Positions 48,527-58,804 of a stretch of 64,000 bases of DNA are shown here, piece after piece (position 1 is the stretch's first letter; each line of letters opens with the position of its first letter). The notes beneath the pieces are model-generated. The model did no database searches. It was not told the origin of the DNA and saw only the letters and a program-made list of their open reading frames with translations. Origin of the DNA: Ornithinibacillus halotolerans (GTDB taxonomy: Bacteria > Bacillota > Bacilli > Bacillales > Amphibacillaceae); assembly GCF_014637405.1 (NCBI RefSeq), contig NZ_BMEY01000001.1, positions 248,001 to 312,000 of the forward strand, given 5' to 3'. A program made the translations under genes and the position numbers.

Positions 48527-50812
48527 TTAAGAGGTTTTTTCTTCAGTTTGAGAAACTAATACTGTTCGTGGCTTACTGCCTTCATATGGACCAACAATAC
48601 CACGTAATTCCATGGCGTCAATTAATCTTGCTGCACGAGTGTAGCCAATTCGAAATCTTCGCTGCAGCATGGAAACACTCGCACTTTGCATCTCGGTTAC
48701 TAATTGTACCGCATCATCATATAATTCATCATCTACTTCTTCTCGGACTTCATTCGTATCTTCTGGAATCATATCCTCTTGGTAACTAGCTTTTTGTTGT
48801 TCGATACAATGATCAACAACTCTCTCTACTTCATCATCTGATAAAAAGGCACCCTGAACTCGAACCGGCTTAGAAGATCCTACTGGTAAAAATAACATAT
48901 CTCCTCTACCTAATAACTTCTCCGCGCCTCCAGAATCAAGAATTGTTCGTGAATCTGTTGAGGAAGATACACTAAAAGCAATTCTGGATGGAATGTTTGC
49001 TTTAATAACCCCTGTGATAACGTCAACAGATGGTCTTTGCGTTGCAATGATTAAATGTATTCCAGCTGCTCTTGCCATTTGTGCAAGTCTAGTAATCGAG
49101 TCTTCAACATCACTAGAAGCAACCATCATTAAATCAGCTAATTCATCTACTATTACAACTATATATGGTAAGTTTGGTTGATGCTCTGATTCTTCTCTTG
49201 AATGATTAATCTTACGAATAAATTCATTATAGCCTTCAATATTTCTAGTACCTGTGTCAGAAAACAATTCATAACGTCGTTCCATTTCTGCAACAACTTT
49301 TTTAAGTGCACGAGAGGCCTTTTTAGGATCAGTAACAACTGGAGCTAACAAATGTGGTATCCCATTGTAAACATTCAATTCTACTTTTTTCGGGTCTATC
49401 ATCATCATTTTCACTTCATGTGGTTTTGCCCGCATTAAAATAGTCGTAATAATCCCATTTACACAGACACTTTTTCCACTTCCAGTTGCACCTGCAATAA
49501 GTAAATGTGGCATTTTATTTAGTTCAGCTAAAATCGCATCACCAGAAATATCTTTCCCGAGTGCAACTAATAGTTTAGAAGTTTGATTACTTGTCGTCGC
49601 ATCTAATACTTCTCTTAGAGAAACCATTGCAATCTCTTGGTTGGGCACTTCAATACCTACCGCAGATTTTCCTGGGATTGGTGCCTCTATTCGTATATCT
49701 TTTGCTGCTAAAGCAAGGGCTAAATCATCATGCAAGTTTACAATTTTACTAACCTTCACACCAGCTTCAGGATATACTTCATACTTAGTTACGGCTGGTC
49801 CAACATTTACCTTTGTAACCCTAGCTTTAACCCCAAAACTATGAAATGTTCGTTCTAGCTTTCTAACTACGGATTGGATTTGTGATTTATCATGATACTG
49901 AGCATTTTGTGCTGGCTCTGCTAATAAGTTAGGAGATGGTAATATATATTCATGATTTTCTGTTTCTGCCATTGGCATAACTTCAATATCATCATCTTCA
50001 TTTACCGTTTCTGTTATCTGTTGTTCTTGTTTGCTAGCACTAGCTTCTACCATTTCCCCATGATTTTGACCTTCAAATGCATACGTAACATCTGGATAAT
50101 TGTCTATATTTGTTTCAATCAATGGTTCTACATCTACGGTAACTTCATTTGGTTCTTCATTTGCTTTTTGCTCAGATTTCCTCTTATCTGTTTTCGCTTT
50201 TCCTTTTTCCTTCCGATTTTTCATAGATGCTTTTACTTTATTGGTCGATTTTGTAAAAAAATCACCCATCGAAAATTCTGTAAGGAAAATAACACCAATT
50301 AATATAGAGAAAATGGCAACAATTTTCGCACCTACAGATGAGAATAAGTAATAACAAAATGCAAAGAGAAATGCACCAACTAACCCACCGCCAAGTTGAG
50401 AAGCATTTGCTTGTCCTTGAACAAAATCAAAAAAATTATTCCATGTTGCTTTTATAATTGAAGTATCTGTGCTTGCTGCTATTAAACTCTCATACGATTG
50501 TATATGGGTATATAATAAGGTTCCTAGTAATATGATATAGAAACCTATCATTTTTCTATGTAGGAAGTTTGGGTATTCCCTTTTAATGACAAGATATATT
50601 CCAATAACAAAGAGAAATAAAGAAGCAGTGAAATACCATATCCCTAGAAAAAATCGAAAAATATGCTCTAATCCACCTGGAATAGCACCTTCACTAATTG
50701 CACTAGCACCACTACCAAAGATTGCTAGAAATATAAATAGTAAGCCTAATAGTTCAAACTGTACTGTTTTCTTTAATGTACTTTTCTTCCGTTTTCTTCT
50801 TTTCTTAGCCAT
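48527..50812 (-). CDS. spoIIIE: SpoIIIE/FtsK DNA translocase
   Basis: A 761-residue DNA pump that moves the chromosome into the forespore. Four N-terminal membrane spans (to ~180), an acidic linker (~200-310), then the motor: alpha domain, Walker [13 protein letters not shown], Walker [16 protein letters not shown], and the C-terminal gamma winged helix ([22 protein letters not shown]) that reads SRS sequences. The ATG follows AGAGGTGAGTGA. Confidence 0.97.
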   Translation of the reverse strand: MAKKRRKRKKSTLKKTVQFELLGLLFIFLAIFGSGASAISEGAIPGGLEHIFRFFLGIWYFTASLFLFVIGIYLVIKREYPNFLHRKMIGFYIILLGTLLYTHIQSYESLIAASTDTSIIKATWNNFFDFVQGQANASQLGGGLVGAFLFAFCYYLFSSVGAKIVAIFSILIGVIFLTEFSMGDFFTKSTNKVKASMKNRKEKGKAKTDKRKSEQKANEEPNEVTVDVEPLIETNIDNYPDVTYAFEGQNHGEMVEASASKQEQQITETVNEDDDIEVMPMAETENHEYILPSPNLLAEPAQNAQYHDKSQIQSVVRKLERTFHSFGVKARVTKVNVGPAVTKYEVYPEAGVKVSKIVNLHDDLALALAAKDIRIEAPIPGKSAVGIEVPNQEIAMVSLREVLDATTSNQTSKLLVALGKDISGDAILAELNKMPHLLIAGATGSGKSVCVNGIITTILMRAKPHEVKMMMIDPKKVELNVYNGIPHLLAPVVTDPKKASRALKKVVAEMERRYELFSDTGTRNIEGYNEFIRKINHSREESEHQPNLPYIVVIVDELADLMMVASSDVEDSITRLAQMARAAGIHLIIATQRPSVDVITGVIKANIPSRIAFSVSSSTDSRTILDSGGAEKLLGRGDMLFLPVGSSKPVRVQGAFLSDDEVERVVDHCIEQQKASYQEDMIPEDTNEVREEVDDELYDDAVQLVTEMQSASVSMLQRRFRIGYTRAARLIDAMELRGIVGPYEGSKPRTVLVSQTEEKTS

Positions 50813-50846
50813 TCACTCACCTCTTACTAATTACACAACTGTAAAA

Positions 50847-50880
50847 CTTGAAACCCCTGCCACTTAGGCAAGGGTTCAAC
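50847..50880 (-). terminator. ylzJ terminator
   Basis: TTGAACCCTTGCC and GGCAGGGGTTTCAA form a stem with minor mismatches around a 5-nt loop; it lies between ylzJ and spoIIIE. Confidence 0.72.
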
Positions 50881-50926
50881 TCTTGATGTACAATTATAGT
50901 ATATCATAGACAACAAAATTTAACGA

Positions 50927-51139
50927 TTACCTTTGTTGAATTATTGTTCCTGGGATAAAGTTTTCATCCAAATAATCTTGTGGATCAGTTGATAATAGTT
51001 GAATTAATTGATACTCTCCTTGAGAATTTTTTTCGACAAAACAGGTTCTACCATTGTATGTAATGCATTCTCTATTCGTATATACATTTTCAGCGGTAGG
51101 AAAGATGTCAGATTCTGAAAGAGGTGTATATAAGATCAT
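50927..51139 (-). CDS. ylzJ: YlzJ-like protein
   Basis: A 70-residue soluble protein starting [14 protein letters not shown], the YlzJ family of unknown function. Its ATG overlaps the tepA stop by 4 nt, so it is translationally coupled to tepA, as in B. subtilis. Confidence 0.88.
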   Translation of the reverse strand: MILYTPLSESDIFPTAENVYTNRECITYNGRTCFVEKNSQGEYQLIQLLSTDPQDYLDENFIPGTIIQQR

Positions 51140-51867
51140 TGTATGACCTCCTGATGATCGGTACCTTTTATTTGACTAATTAATTCATTTAATTTATTCA
51201 TTGCATCTTTTACTCCACCTACTTCATCAATAAGACCGTATTCAACTGCATCGGTACCAATCACATTCGTCCCAATATCTCTTGTAAGGTTCCCCTTCGC
51301 AAACATAAGATCCTTAAACTTCTCCTCTTTAATATTGGAATGATTCACTACAAAATTAATTACACGCTCTTGCATTTTATCTAGGTATTCAAAGGTTTGA
51401 GGCACACCGATGACAAGCCCAGTTAACCGTACTGGATGTATTGTCATTGTAGCTGTGGGAACGATGTATGAATAGTCTGTTGAGACTGCTATTGGAACAC
51501 CAATTGAATGTCCTCCACCTAGAACGATAGAGACGGTAGGTTTTGACAGGGAAGCAATCATTTCCGATAGTGCTAAACCAGCCTCTACATCACCACCAAC
51601 TGTATTCAATAATATTATAACGCCTTCGATTTTGGGATTTTGCTCTATTGCAATTAATTGTGGTAATAAATGTTCGTATTTTGTTGTTTTATTTTGTGGT
51701 GGAAGTTGAATATGTCCCTCTACTTGACCGATAATAGATAGGACATGAATATTTGAATCCGGTGCAGTTGGTATGTTCGTTTGTCCAAGTGCTTGAATTT
51801 TCTGTACTAATGATGACGATCCTGATTGTTCTTCTTGTCCATCTTTTTTCTCTGGATTTTTTTCCAT
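51136..51867 (-). CDS. tepA: TepA, ClpP-like serine protease
   Basis: A 243-residue SDH/ClpP-family protein first described as translocation-enhancing and later linked to degradation of spore SASPs in germination. The ClpP-type triad context is visible: [11 protein letters not shown] (nucleophile Ser) and [12 protein letters not shown] (His). The start is the ATG at 51867 after GGAAGGAG; the longer reading frame upstream codes a hydrophobic leader that precedes the ribosome site and is probably not translated. Confidence 0.9.
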   Translation of the reverse strand: MEKNPEKKDGQEEQSGSSSLVQKIQALGQTNIPTAPDSNIHVLSIIGQVEGHIQLPPQNKTTKYEHLLPQLIAIEQNPKIEGVIILLNTVGGDVEAGLALSEMIASLSKPTVSIVLGGGHSIGVPIAVSTDYSYIVPTATMTIHPVRLTGLVIGVPQTFEYLDKMQERVINFVVNHSNIKEEKFKDLMFAKGNLTRDIGTNVIGTDAVEYGLIDEVGGVKDAMNKLNELISQIKGTDHQEVIQ

Positions 51868-51946
51868 AAAAAAAGCACTCCTTCCTAAAATCACTATAAA
51901 TATAGTATGAACGGAAATAACTAAATACATTCCTAAAGAAAAAAGT

Positions 51947-52306
51947 GGCTGGGACAAAAGCTTTTTCTAAATAGTAAAAACCGAACTATACGATTTGGGA
52001 GCAACTAACCCGCTCCGGAAATATACTTCGCTTTCCGCGGGCGGCTGGTGAGCCAGGCTACTACAAAGAATTCGCTTCTTCGCTGCCTTGCACCGAGGAA
52101 GCCTGCTACGTAGCGTAACTTGCAGACGCAGGTGCATCAACGGGGTCTCACCTATGCCTTTCCTCCCGCAGGACAAGGAACGCTTCGTCAGCGAAACATC
52201 GCACGAAGAAAAAGCGTTTTCCTTTTTCGAGGAGTCTACGTATATTTCCGGAGCTAATTTATCGTATTATTCGGCTTTAAAATTGGAAATTTAGTTTTGT
52301 CCTAGC
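51947..52306. repeat. inverted-repeat element, copy 2 (between tepA and dapA)
   Basis: A ~360-bp element matching copy 1 (45969-46321) in the same orientation. Outer ends GGCTGGGACAAAAG and GTTTTGTCCTAGC are inverted. The inner perfect 15-bp inverted repeat is GCTCCGGAAATATAC (52012-52026) with GTATATTTCCGGAGC (52240-52254). Compared with copy 1, one base in the left arm and its partner in the right arm have both changed. A GC-rich region inside shares long blocks with copy 1, such as GGCTGGTGAGCCAGGCTACT. Confidence 0.85.
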
Positions 52307-52315
52307 ATCATTAAA

Positions 52316-53191
52316 TTAATATTTCAACGTATTCATTAGTGATTTTAGGTCATTTTCTTCTTGTTCTGTTAAAGGGACTAGTGGTAGTCGGACTCCTCCA
52401 GTTTGAATTCCTTTTATACTTAATGCGTATTTGACTGGAGAAGGTGATGGAGCATTAAATAGACCATTCATTATTGGTAATAGCTTTCTATGAAGTGATG
52501 CAGCAAGTTTCATATTACCTTCATTAAACGCCTGAACCATTTCTTTCATTTCATTACCAATAACATGTGATGCTACTGATACGATTCCATCTCCACCAAT
52601 CGAAAGCATTGGTAAGGTTAGCCCATCATCACCACTATAAACAGTAAAGTCATCGCTTGTATGTTCAATGATAGTTGCCGCTTGATCTAAATCTCCGCTT
52701 GCCTCTTTTACAGATACAATATTTTCAATCTTACTTAATTCTATTATTGTTTCTGCATTCATGTTAATTACCGATCTTCCCGGTATATTGTAAAGCATCA
52801 CAGGTAAATTTGTAGCATTCGCAACAGTTTTAAAATGTTCATATAGTCCTTGTTGATTCGGCTTATTATAATAAGGAGTGACTAACATAATTGCATCTAC
52901 TCCACATTTTTCAGCCTCTTTTGTTAATTCAATAGAACTTTGTGTATTGTTACCACCAGTTCCCGCAATAATAGGAACACGTTTGTCGACAATTTTAACT
53001 ACGTGAGAAAATAACTCTAGTTTCTCTTTTGTAGTGAGTGTAGGAGATTCGCCTGTTGTACCAGCAACTACTAAACCATCTGTTCCATTTTCTAGTAAAT
53101 AGTTTATTAAATTTGTTGTTTGATCCAAGTCAATTTCTCCATTTTTATTAAATGGAGTAACCATAGCAGTTAAGATTTTACCAAAATTCAT
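52316..53191 (-). CDS. dapA: 4-hydroxy-tetrahydrodipicolinate synthase DapA
   Basis: A 291-residue aldolase-fold enzyme that condenses pyruvate with aspartate semialdehyde. Motifs GTTGESPTLTTKEK, TPYYNKPNQQGLYEHF (Tyr) and the Schiff-base lysine in IVSVKEASGD. It is the third enzyme, after dapG and asd, of the same operon leading to lysine, peptidoglycan and dipicolinate. It follows dapG by 6 nt. Confidence 0.97.
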   Translation of the reverse strand: MNFGKILTAMVTPFNKNGEIDLDQTTNLINYLLENGTDGLVVAGTTGESPTLTTKEKLELFSHVVKIVDKRVPIIAGTGGNNTQSSIELTKEAEKCGVDAIMLVTPYYNKPNQQGLYEHFKTVANATNLPVMLYNIPGRSVINMNAETIIELSKIENIVSVKEASGDLDQAATIIEHTSDDFTVYSGDDGLTLPMLSIGGDGIVSVASHVIGNEMKEMVQAFNEGNMKLAASLHRKLLPIMNGLFNAPSPSPVKYALSIKGIQTGGVRLPLVPLTEQEENDLKSLMNTLKY

Positions 53192-53197
53192 TTATAC

Positions 53198-54445
53198 TCA
53201 CCTTTCCGTAATAAAATCATGTAAAATTGTCGAATTGGAAGCTAATTCAAATTCTTCATGTAACGCATTTACTGCTTTATATAAATCCACACTTGGAATT
53301 AATACCCATATGGTCGTATGGCTATCAGCTGATTGTAATATTTGAATATTTTGATTTGTTAAAGCTTGCACGATCCTTGAAGCAACACCAGGTACACCAG
53401 TCATACCTGCACCGACAACAGAAACTTTTGTACAATCTTTGACCACATTAGGATTAAAACCTTTTGACTTTAATATTTTTATTGCTCTATTTGTTTGCAC
53501 TTCAGGAACCGTATAGATAACTCCAGTAGGAGAGATATTTATAAAATCAACCGAAATACCAACATCTGCCATTGCTTTAAATACTTCTGATTGAAACCGA
53601 TAAGCCTCTTTCTCTTTCGTTTGAACTTTTATTTGTGAAATATTTGCTAAGTGAGCTATTCCAGTTACTAGTCGATCAGAAACATCTACACCCATCTGAC
53701 CAGTACTCGTTACTAACGTTCCTCCACTTTCTTCATACGTAGAGCGAACAATGATTGGAATTCTCCCATGCATCGCAATTTCAACAGCTCTTGGATGAAT
53801 GACTTTAGCTCCTTGATAAGCAAGATTACAAATCTCTTTATAGGTTACAACATCTAAAGGACGTGCATCTTTAACAACTCTAGGATCTGCTGTCATAATT
53901 CCATTCACATCTGTAAAAATTTCAATTCGTTCTGCTTTAAGTGCAGCACCTAAAGCAGCTGCTGTAGTATCACTACCTCCACGACCAAGTGTTGTTAATT
54001 CTCCAAGGTTATTCTTACCTTGGAATCCTGCAACAACAACTACATCATATTCATTAAATTCCTTTAAGATCCGAGAAGGATTTACTTCTTTTATTTTTGC
54101 TTGATTGAAATCTGCATTAGTCATTATTCCTGCTTGTGCACCAGTTAACGCAATGGACTTAATCGACTTCTTTTTTAATTCATTTGATAACACAACAGAA
54201 GAAATAATTTCTCCACAAGCCATTAACATATCAAGCTCGCGGGTAGAAATAGAATATTCTGGAAAATCAACTAAATCTAGAAGCGAATCCGTTGCATAAG
54301 GATCCGGTCTTCTACCTAATGCAGATACAACAACAACAAGCTTAGAGCCATCTATTAGCGCATTCTCTATATGATTGATTACATTTTTCCTAGTGTGTTT
54401 GTTTTGTACAGAAGTTCCTCCAAATTTTTGAACTAATATCTGCAC
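53198..54445 (-). CDS. dapG: aspartokinase I (DapG)
   Basis: A 415-residue aspartate kinase. N-terminal kinase motif VQKFGGTSV, FTDVNGIMTADPR and two ACT domains at the C-terminus (GISVDFINISPTG and GVASRIVQAL). In B. subtilis DapG is the diaminopimelate-inhibited isozyme encoded in the asd-dapG-dapA operon; the same order is seen here. It starts 23 nt after asd. Inhibitor specificity is inferred from context. Confidence 0.95.
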   Translation of the reverse strand: MQILVQKFGGTSVQNKHTRKNVINHIENALIDGSKLVVVVSALGRRPDPYATDSLLDLVDFPEYSISTRELDMLMACGEIISSVVLSNELKKKSIKSIALTGAQAGIMTNADFNQAKIKEVNPSRILKEFNEYDVVVVAGFQGKNNLGELTTLGRGGSDTTAAALGAALKAERIEIFTDVNGIMTADPRVVKDARPLDVVTYKEICNLAYQGAKVIHPRAVEIAMHGRIPIIVRSTYEESGGTLVTSTGQMGVDVSDRLVTGIAHLANISQIKVQTKEKEAYRFQSEVFKAMADVGISVDFINISPTGVIYTVPEVQTNRAIKILKSKGFNPNVVKDCTKVSVVGAGMTGVPGVASRIVQALTNQNIQILQSADSHTTIWVLIPSVDLYKAVNALHEEFELASNSTILHDFITER

Positions 54446-54468
54446 ACTTTACACCTCTATAAAAAACA

Positions 54469-55518
54469 TTATTTTAATAGCAGATTCTTTTCAATTACTC
54501 TTTCTGCTATTTGTACTGTATTCCATGCAGCACCTTTCAATAAATTATCTGAAACAATCCATAGATGGAATCCATTGTGATTATCTAGATCCTTTCTGAC
54601 ACGACCTACAAAAACATCTTTCTTACCAGCAGCACTTTGTGGTGTTGGATATTCTTGTATATTTGGATTATCTTGTAAAGTTACTCCTGGTGCCTTTCGT
54701 AACATTTCCCATAATGCTTCTACTGAAACCCCTTCCTCTTCCACTTCAATATATACACTTTCCGCGTGTGATGTGAAAAAAGGAAGCCTGACACAAGTAG
54801 CGGTTACTGCAAGTTCGTTCTTATGCAGAATTTTTCTTGTCTCATTAATCATTTTCATTTCTTCTAACGTATATCCGTTATCTTGGAACATATCGATTTG
54901 TGGTAATGCATTAAAAGCAATTGGGTAATGGTTTTTATCTCCTTTTACAGGGAATAATTCAGGATGAATTTCTTCATTATTTAAATAATTTTGAGTCTGG
55001 TTTCGTAATTCTTCTACAGCTTGATTACCTGCGCCTGATACTGCTTGGTAAGTCGATACGATCACTCGTTTTAGGCCAAAGGCATCTTGTAGTGGTTTTA
55101 ATGCTGTTACCATTTGGATAGTAGAACAATTTGGATTTGCGATAATCCCTTGGTGACGTAATAAATCATTTTCGTTAACTTCCGGGACAACTAATGGGAC
55201 ATTTTCATCCATTCGAAATGCACTCGTATTGTCAACTACAACCGCTCCACGTTTCACCGCTTCATTGGCAAATTGCTTTGAAACGGAACCACCTGCTGAA
55301 AACAAGGCAATATCTATATCTTCAAAACTATCATTTGTTGCTTCCTCAACTATTAAATCATTACCTTTAAAATTTATAATAGTACCAGCAGAACGTTTTG
55401 AGGATAGAAGCTTTAATTGATTGATAGGAAGATCTCTTTCCTCTAAAACTTCTATAATTTTTTGCCCAACTGCTCCTGTTGCTCCAACTACTGCTATATT
55501 ATAGCCTTTCCTAGTCAT
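54469..55518 (-). CDS. asd: aspartate-semialdehyde dehydrogenase
   Basis: A 349-residue NADPH enzyme that makes aspartate semialdehyde, the branch point of lysine, threonine, methionine and dipicolinate synthesis. NADP motif VGATGAVGQKIIEVLEER, catalytic Cys in NPNCSTIQMVTALKPL, and the His region TCVRLPFFTSHAESV. It lies 76 nt after spoVFB, completing the spoVFAB-asd-dapG-dapA order. Confidence 0.97.
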   Translation of the reverse strand: MTRKGYNIAVVGATGAVGQKIIEVLEERDLPINQLKLLSSKRSAGTIINFKGNDLIVEEATNDSFEDIDIALFSAGGSVSKQFANEAVKRGAVVVDNTSAFRMDENVPLVVPEVNENDLLRHQGIIANPNCSTIQMVTALKPLQDAFGLKRVIVSTYQAVSGAGNQAVEELRNQTQNYLNNEEIHPELFPVKGDKNHYPIAFNALPQIDMFQDNGYTLEEMKMINETRKILHKNELAVTATCVRLPFFTSHAESVYIEVEEEGVSVEALWEMLRKAPGVTLQDNPNIQEYPTPQSAAGKKDVFVGRVRKDLDNHNGFHLWIVSDNLLKGAAWNTVQIAERVIEKNLLLK

Positions 55519-55594
55519 GATGATGACTCCCTCCTCGAAACGGAATATTCAATTTTATTAATCATTTAAATCTTAAGGTTTATACTACCATACC

Positions 55595-56185
55595 TTATTC
55601 TGTAAATGGAACTAAAACAGGCTGTATTTGTTTCCCATCTAAAGCTTCCTCGACAGTATCAGTTAACAATTCCATTTTTGCTACTAAGGAGTTAGGTTTT
55701 TTAATTGGATCATCTTGACCAAAAGGGACGAAGTAAATATATTTACTTGCCATTAATCGCATTAAATTAACACCATTTAGTCCTAATGCATCATTTGTAG
55801 ATATACCTAAAACAACTGGACTGCCATTTCTCATCGTTGCTTTTGCTGCCATTAATGGCGGTGAATCAGTTTGTGCATTTGCAAATTTACTCATAGAATT
55901 TCCTGTGATTGGAGCAATAACCATACAATCTAATGGATATTTAGGTCCTAATGGTTCAGCACCTGGCATTGTCGAAATTACTTCTTTCCCTGTAATTTCT
56001 TCTATGCGTGCTATATGATCTTTTGCCTTTCCAAATTTAGTGTCAATATTAGCGACTGTATAGGTGACAACCGGAACAACTTCTGCACCTAATTCCATCA
56101 GTCGTTCCATTGGTCCAAATACTGCTTCATACGTACAGTGTGATCCTGTTACTCCGAAACCAATTCGTTTACCTTTTAATTCCAT
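55595..56185 (-). CDS. spoVFB: dipicolinate synthase subunit B
   Basis: A 196-residue flavoprotein-like subunit (GFGVTGSHCTYEAVFGPMERL) of the enzyme that oxidises the DapA product to dipicolinic acid in the mother cell. Its start overlaps the spoVFA end by 10 nt, as expected for a heterodimer. Length matches B. subtilis SpoVFB (200). Confidence 0.95.
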   Translation of the reverse strand: MELKGKRIGFGVTGSHCTYEAVFGPMERLMELGAEVVPVVTYTVANIDTKFGKAKDHIARIEEITGKEVISTMPGAEPLGPKYPLDCMVIAPITGNSMSKFANAQTDSPPLMAAKATMRNGSPVVLGISTNDALGLNGVNLMRLMASKYIYFVPFGQDDPIKKPNSLVAKMELLTDTVEEALDGKQIQPVLVPFTE

Positions 56186-57069
56186 CCTAATAACTCCTTT
56201 TCTTTCGTTAATATTTGAATAATGACATCTGCCAAGATTTTACCCGCTGTTTTTGGGGCTACAATACTTGGTAAACTTCGTGCTAAAATAGCTTCTATTC
56301 CCCTCTGTTTCGCAAATTCAAAATCAGTCCCACCAGGTTTGGAAGCTAAATCGATAATGACAGCATTCGATGGTAAGTTTTGAATGGAATCTTTCTTAAT
56401 TACTAAAGCTGGAATGGTATTAATTAACAAATCACATTCACTTGTATATTCTGGTAATTTGTTTAAGGCAATTGGCGTCAATCCCATTTCAGTTATTCTT
56501 GCTAAATCTGCTGATTTTTTTGTTGCAACAGATACTTTTGCTCCTAATGCAGAAAATCTATTAGCTACCGTGTTCCCAACCCTTCCAAATCCTGTAACGA
56601 TAACTCTTGAAGAGTGTATAGTGTAATCTGTATTTTCAATTGCCATCATTATGGCACCTTCTGCGGTAGGGATAGAATTATAAATAGCAACATCATCACG
56701 ATTCAATAAAGGGATTAATGTTGTATTTGTTTTCGTTGTTAATTCAGATAAATGGTCATTTGTTATTCCTGTAAATACGACTGCTTTTTCTTTTAACCTT
56801 AGAAACCATTCTTCCGTCAATTGAATGTCTTGTGTAGAAAATACAGTTTCTACTCTTCCTTCTTCATCTGTTCCTGTTATCGGCAAAATAACAATATCTA
56901 ATGTTTCCACATCTAATTCTTGAAAATCTATTTGATTTAAACCTGTAAATCCTTGTTCTAATTTATCGTATCCACTTAAGATTAATTCGGAATTAGGAGT
57001 TTTTTGTAGTTGCCTTATTAATTCTAAATATCTGGCATCTCCACCTATTACAGCTATGATTTGTTTCAT
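56176..57069 (-). CDS. spoVFA: dipicolinate synthase subunit A
   Basis: A 297-residue subunit. Rossmann fold with VIVTGFGRVGNTVANRFSALG in the middle and IAVIGGDARYLELIRQLQ at the start. With SpoVFB it makes dipicolinate for the spore core. In B. subtilis the operon is sigma-K driven; no such promoter was verified here. Confidence 0.95.
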   Translation of the reverse strand: MKQIIAVIGGDARYLELIRQLQKTPNSELILSGYDKLEQGFTGLNQIDFQELDVETLDIVILPITGTDEEGRVETVFSTQDIQLTEEWFLRLKEKAVVFTGITNDHLSELTTKTNTTLIPLLNRDDVAIYNSIPTAEGAIMMAIENTDYTIHSSRVIVTGFGRVGNTVANRFSALGAKVSVATKKSADLARITEMGLTPIALNKLPEYTSECDLLINTIPALVIKKDSIQNLPSNAVIIDLASKPGGTDFEFAKQRGIEAILARSLPSIVAPKTAGKILADVIIQILTKEKELLGWN

Positions 57070-57202
57070 TACTTAGAACACCCTCCAAATTGAGTTTGAA
57101 ATATCAAAATAACAATAATTTGCTTGTTAACTAAAGCATTTTTCTTTATAGCTTATGAATAATTAGGCGGTTAGTGAATGTTACTTATTAAAATACAAAA
57201 AA

Positions 57203-57236
57203 AAGGCTAGTATCCTAATTTGGATACTAACCTTTA
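57203..57236 (-). terminator. ymxH terminator
   Basis: AAGGTTAGTATCC and GGATACTAGCCTT pair with one mismatch around AAATTA, followed by TTTTTT on the minus strand. Confidence 0.85.
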
Positions 57237-57246
57237 ATAAAAATCT

Positions 57247-57480
57247 TTAATCTGATTCAATCATAATCATATCTTCGCCAATTTTTCTGATGGAGTTCCA
57301 ATGGATTTTCGCAACTTCCCCCTCTTTTTTTAATCCGAACCACTTATAATTCGGAAGAACAAATGATTTAATTTGTCCCGTATCTTCATCAATTTCTAAA
57401 TCAGTTTGACCGAGAAGTCCAAGTCGTTTTCCATTTGATATATTCACTATCTCTTTATTACTAATTTCGTTATAGCGCAT
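57247..57480 (-). CDS. ymxH: YmxH/YlmC family PRC-barrel protein
   Basis: A 77-residue PRC-barrel-like protein (RYNEISNKEIVNISNGKRLG, SFVLPNYKWFGLKKEG). The family is widespread in sporeformers with unassigned function. The start is the ATG at 57480 after GTAGGAGGCC; the frame is open 21 codons upstream but lacks a ribosome site. It lies between mlpA and the dipicolinate operon. Confidence 0.9.
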   Translation of the reverse strand: MRYNEISNKEIVNISNGKRLGLLGQTDLEIDEDTGQIKSFVLPNYKWFGLKKEGEVAKIHWNSIRKIGEDMIMIESD

Positions 57481-57522
57481 AAATTGGCCTCCTACACGGT
57501 TAATATTACATTTATATGCAAA

Positions 57523-57555
57523 AAAAAAGAACCTATGTATCATAGATTCTTTTCT
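57523..57555 (-). terminator. mlpA terminator
   Basis: AAAAGAATCTATG and CATAGGTTCTTTT pair with one mismatch around ATA, followed by a long T run on the minus strand. Confidence 0.88.
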
Positions 57556-57559
57556 TATA

Positions 57560-58780
57560 TTACACTAATTTTGGTGCAATTATTGCAGTTGATGGCTTTG
57601 TTCCAAAAGTAGAGTCAATTACTTTACGTATTGATTCATGACTCACAGCATCGATTTCCTGGATCATTTCATCTAATGTTCGATGCCTTTTTAAAAGTAA
57701 TTCGTTCTTCCCATTTCGGCTCATTCGGCTATTTGTACTCTCCAAGCTAAGCATTAAGCTTCCTTTTAATTGTTCTTTACTATTCTTTAATTCTTTTTCT
57801 GTAAGTCCTTTTTCAGATAATAGTTGAACAGTGTTTTCAATCGTTTCTTTTAATAAAGAAAGTTGTTCTTTACCAGTCCCAGCATAAATGGTTAAGAGAC
57901 CATTATCTAAAAACGAAGAGTGGTAGGAAAAAACAGAATAAGCAAGGCCACGTTTTTCTCTTACTTCTTGAAATAATCTCGAACTCATACTACCACCGAG
58001 AACATTATTAAGAATGATTAAACTATAAACATCTTCTGATCCTAGTGGAAGCCCATTATAGCCAATACATAAATGTGCTTGTTCTGTATCTTTATGGCGT
58101 TCAATTTGTTCACTTAAAAAACTTGGTTTAGTAAACTCCGTTCGTTGTACAGTTGAATGATATTGACCAAAATAGTTTTCAATCTTACTGATGAAGTCAG
58201 TATCTACATTACCAGCTACTGAAACGACGACATTTTCTGGTGTATATTGATTATGTATATATTCTCTTAAATTATCTGGAGAAAACGATTTTAACCGTTC
58301 TTCCGTTCCAAGTATTGGATATCCTAATGGATGATCTCCATATGAAGCTTTTGCTAATAAATCATGTACGATATCATCTGGAGTATCTTCATACATTTTA
58401 ATTTCCTCAAGCACTACTTTCTTTTCCCTCTCCATCTCTTCTTCATCAAAGGAAGAGTTAAAGAACATATCTGCTAAAATATCTAATGCATATTCCTTAT
58501 GTGTATCAAGTACTTTTGCATAATAACAAGTATATTCTTTTGAAGTGAAAGCATTTACTTGACCACCAATGGAATCGAATGCTTCTGCAATATCTGTAGC
58601 TGTTCGTGTTTTAGTCCCTTTAAAAAACATATGTTCTAAAAAGTGTGAGATTCCGTTATTACTCTTCTCTTCATTCCGTGAACCTGTTAGTACCCAAATT
58701 CCAATTGTAACAGACCGAACCGCTGGTATCTTCTCTAAAACTATTCGCAATCCATTATTACTTGTATATTTTTCTATCAA
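57560..58780 (-). CDS. mlpA: MlpA, M16 zinc peptidase
   Basis: A 406-residue processing-peptidase-like protein (YmxG) with the intact inverted zinc motif GISHFLEHMFFKGT, the distal Glu in EMEREKKVVLEEIKMYED, and the R/Y region GGSMSSRLFQEVREKRGLAYS. In B. subtilis mlpA affects aprE expression. It starts at a TTG after AGGAGGAACTAAC, 24 nt downstream of ylxY. This is the third M16 gene in the window, with ymfH and ymfF. Confidence 0.94.
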   Translation of the reverse strand: MIEKYTSNNGLRIVLEKIPAVRSVTIGIWVLTGSRNEEKSNNGISHFLEHMFFKGTKTRTATDIAEAFDSIGGQVNAFTSKEYTCYYAKVLDTHKEYALDILADMFFNSSFDEEEMEREKKVVLEEIKMYEDTPDDIVHDLLAKASYGDHPLGYPILGTEERLKSFSPDNLREYIHNQYTPENVVVSVAGNVDTDFISKIENYFGQYHSTVQRTEFTKPSFLSEQIERHKDTEQAHLCIGYNGLPLGSEDVYSLIILNNVLGGSMSSRLFQEVREKRGLAYSVFSYHSSFLDNGLLTIYAGTGKEQLSLLKETIENTVQLLSEKGLTEKELKNSKEQLKGSLMLSLESTNSRMSRNGKNELLLKRHRTLDEMIQEIDAVSHESIRKVIDSTFGTKPSTAIIAPKLV

Positions 58781-58804
58781 GTTAGTTCCTCCTGTATAGT
58801 TATG

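Noticed and set aside
52088-52294. 68-residue plus-strand open frame within repeat copy 2
   Set aside because: Same reason as copy 1: an apparent protein produced by the shared GC-rich repeat.
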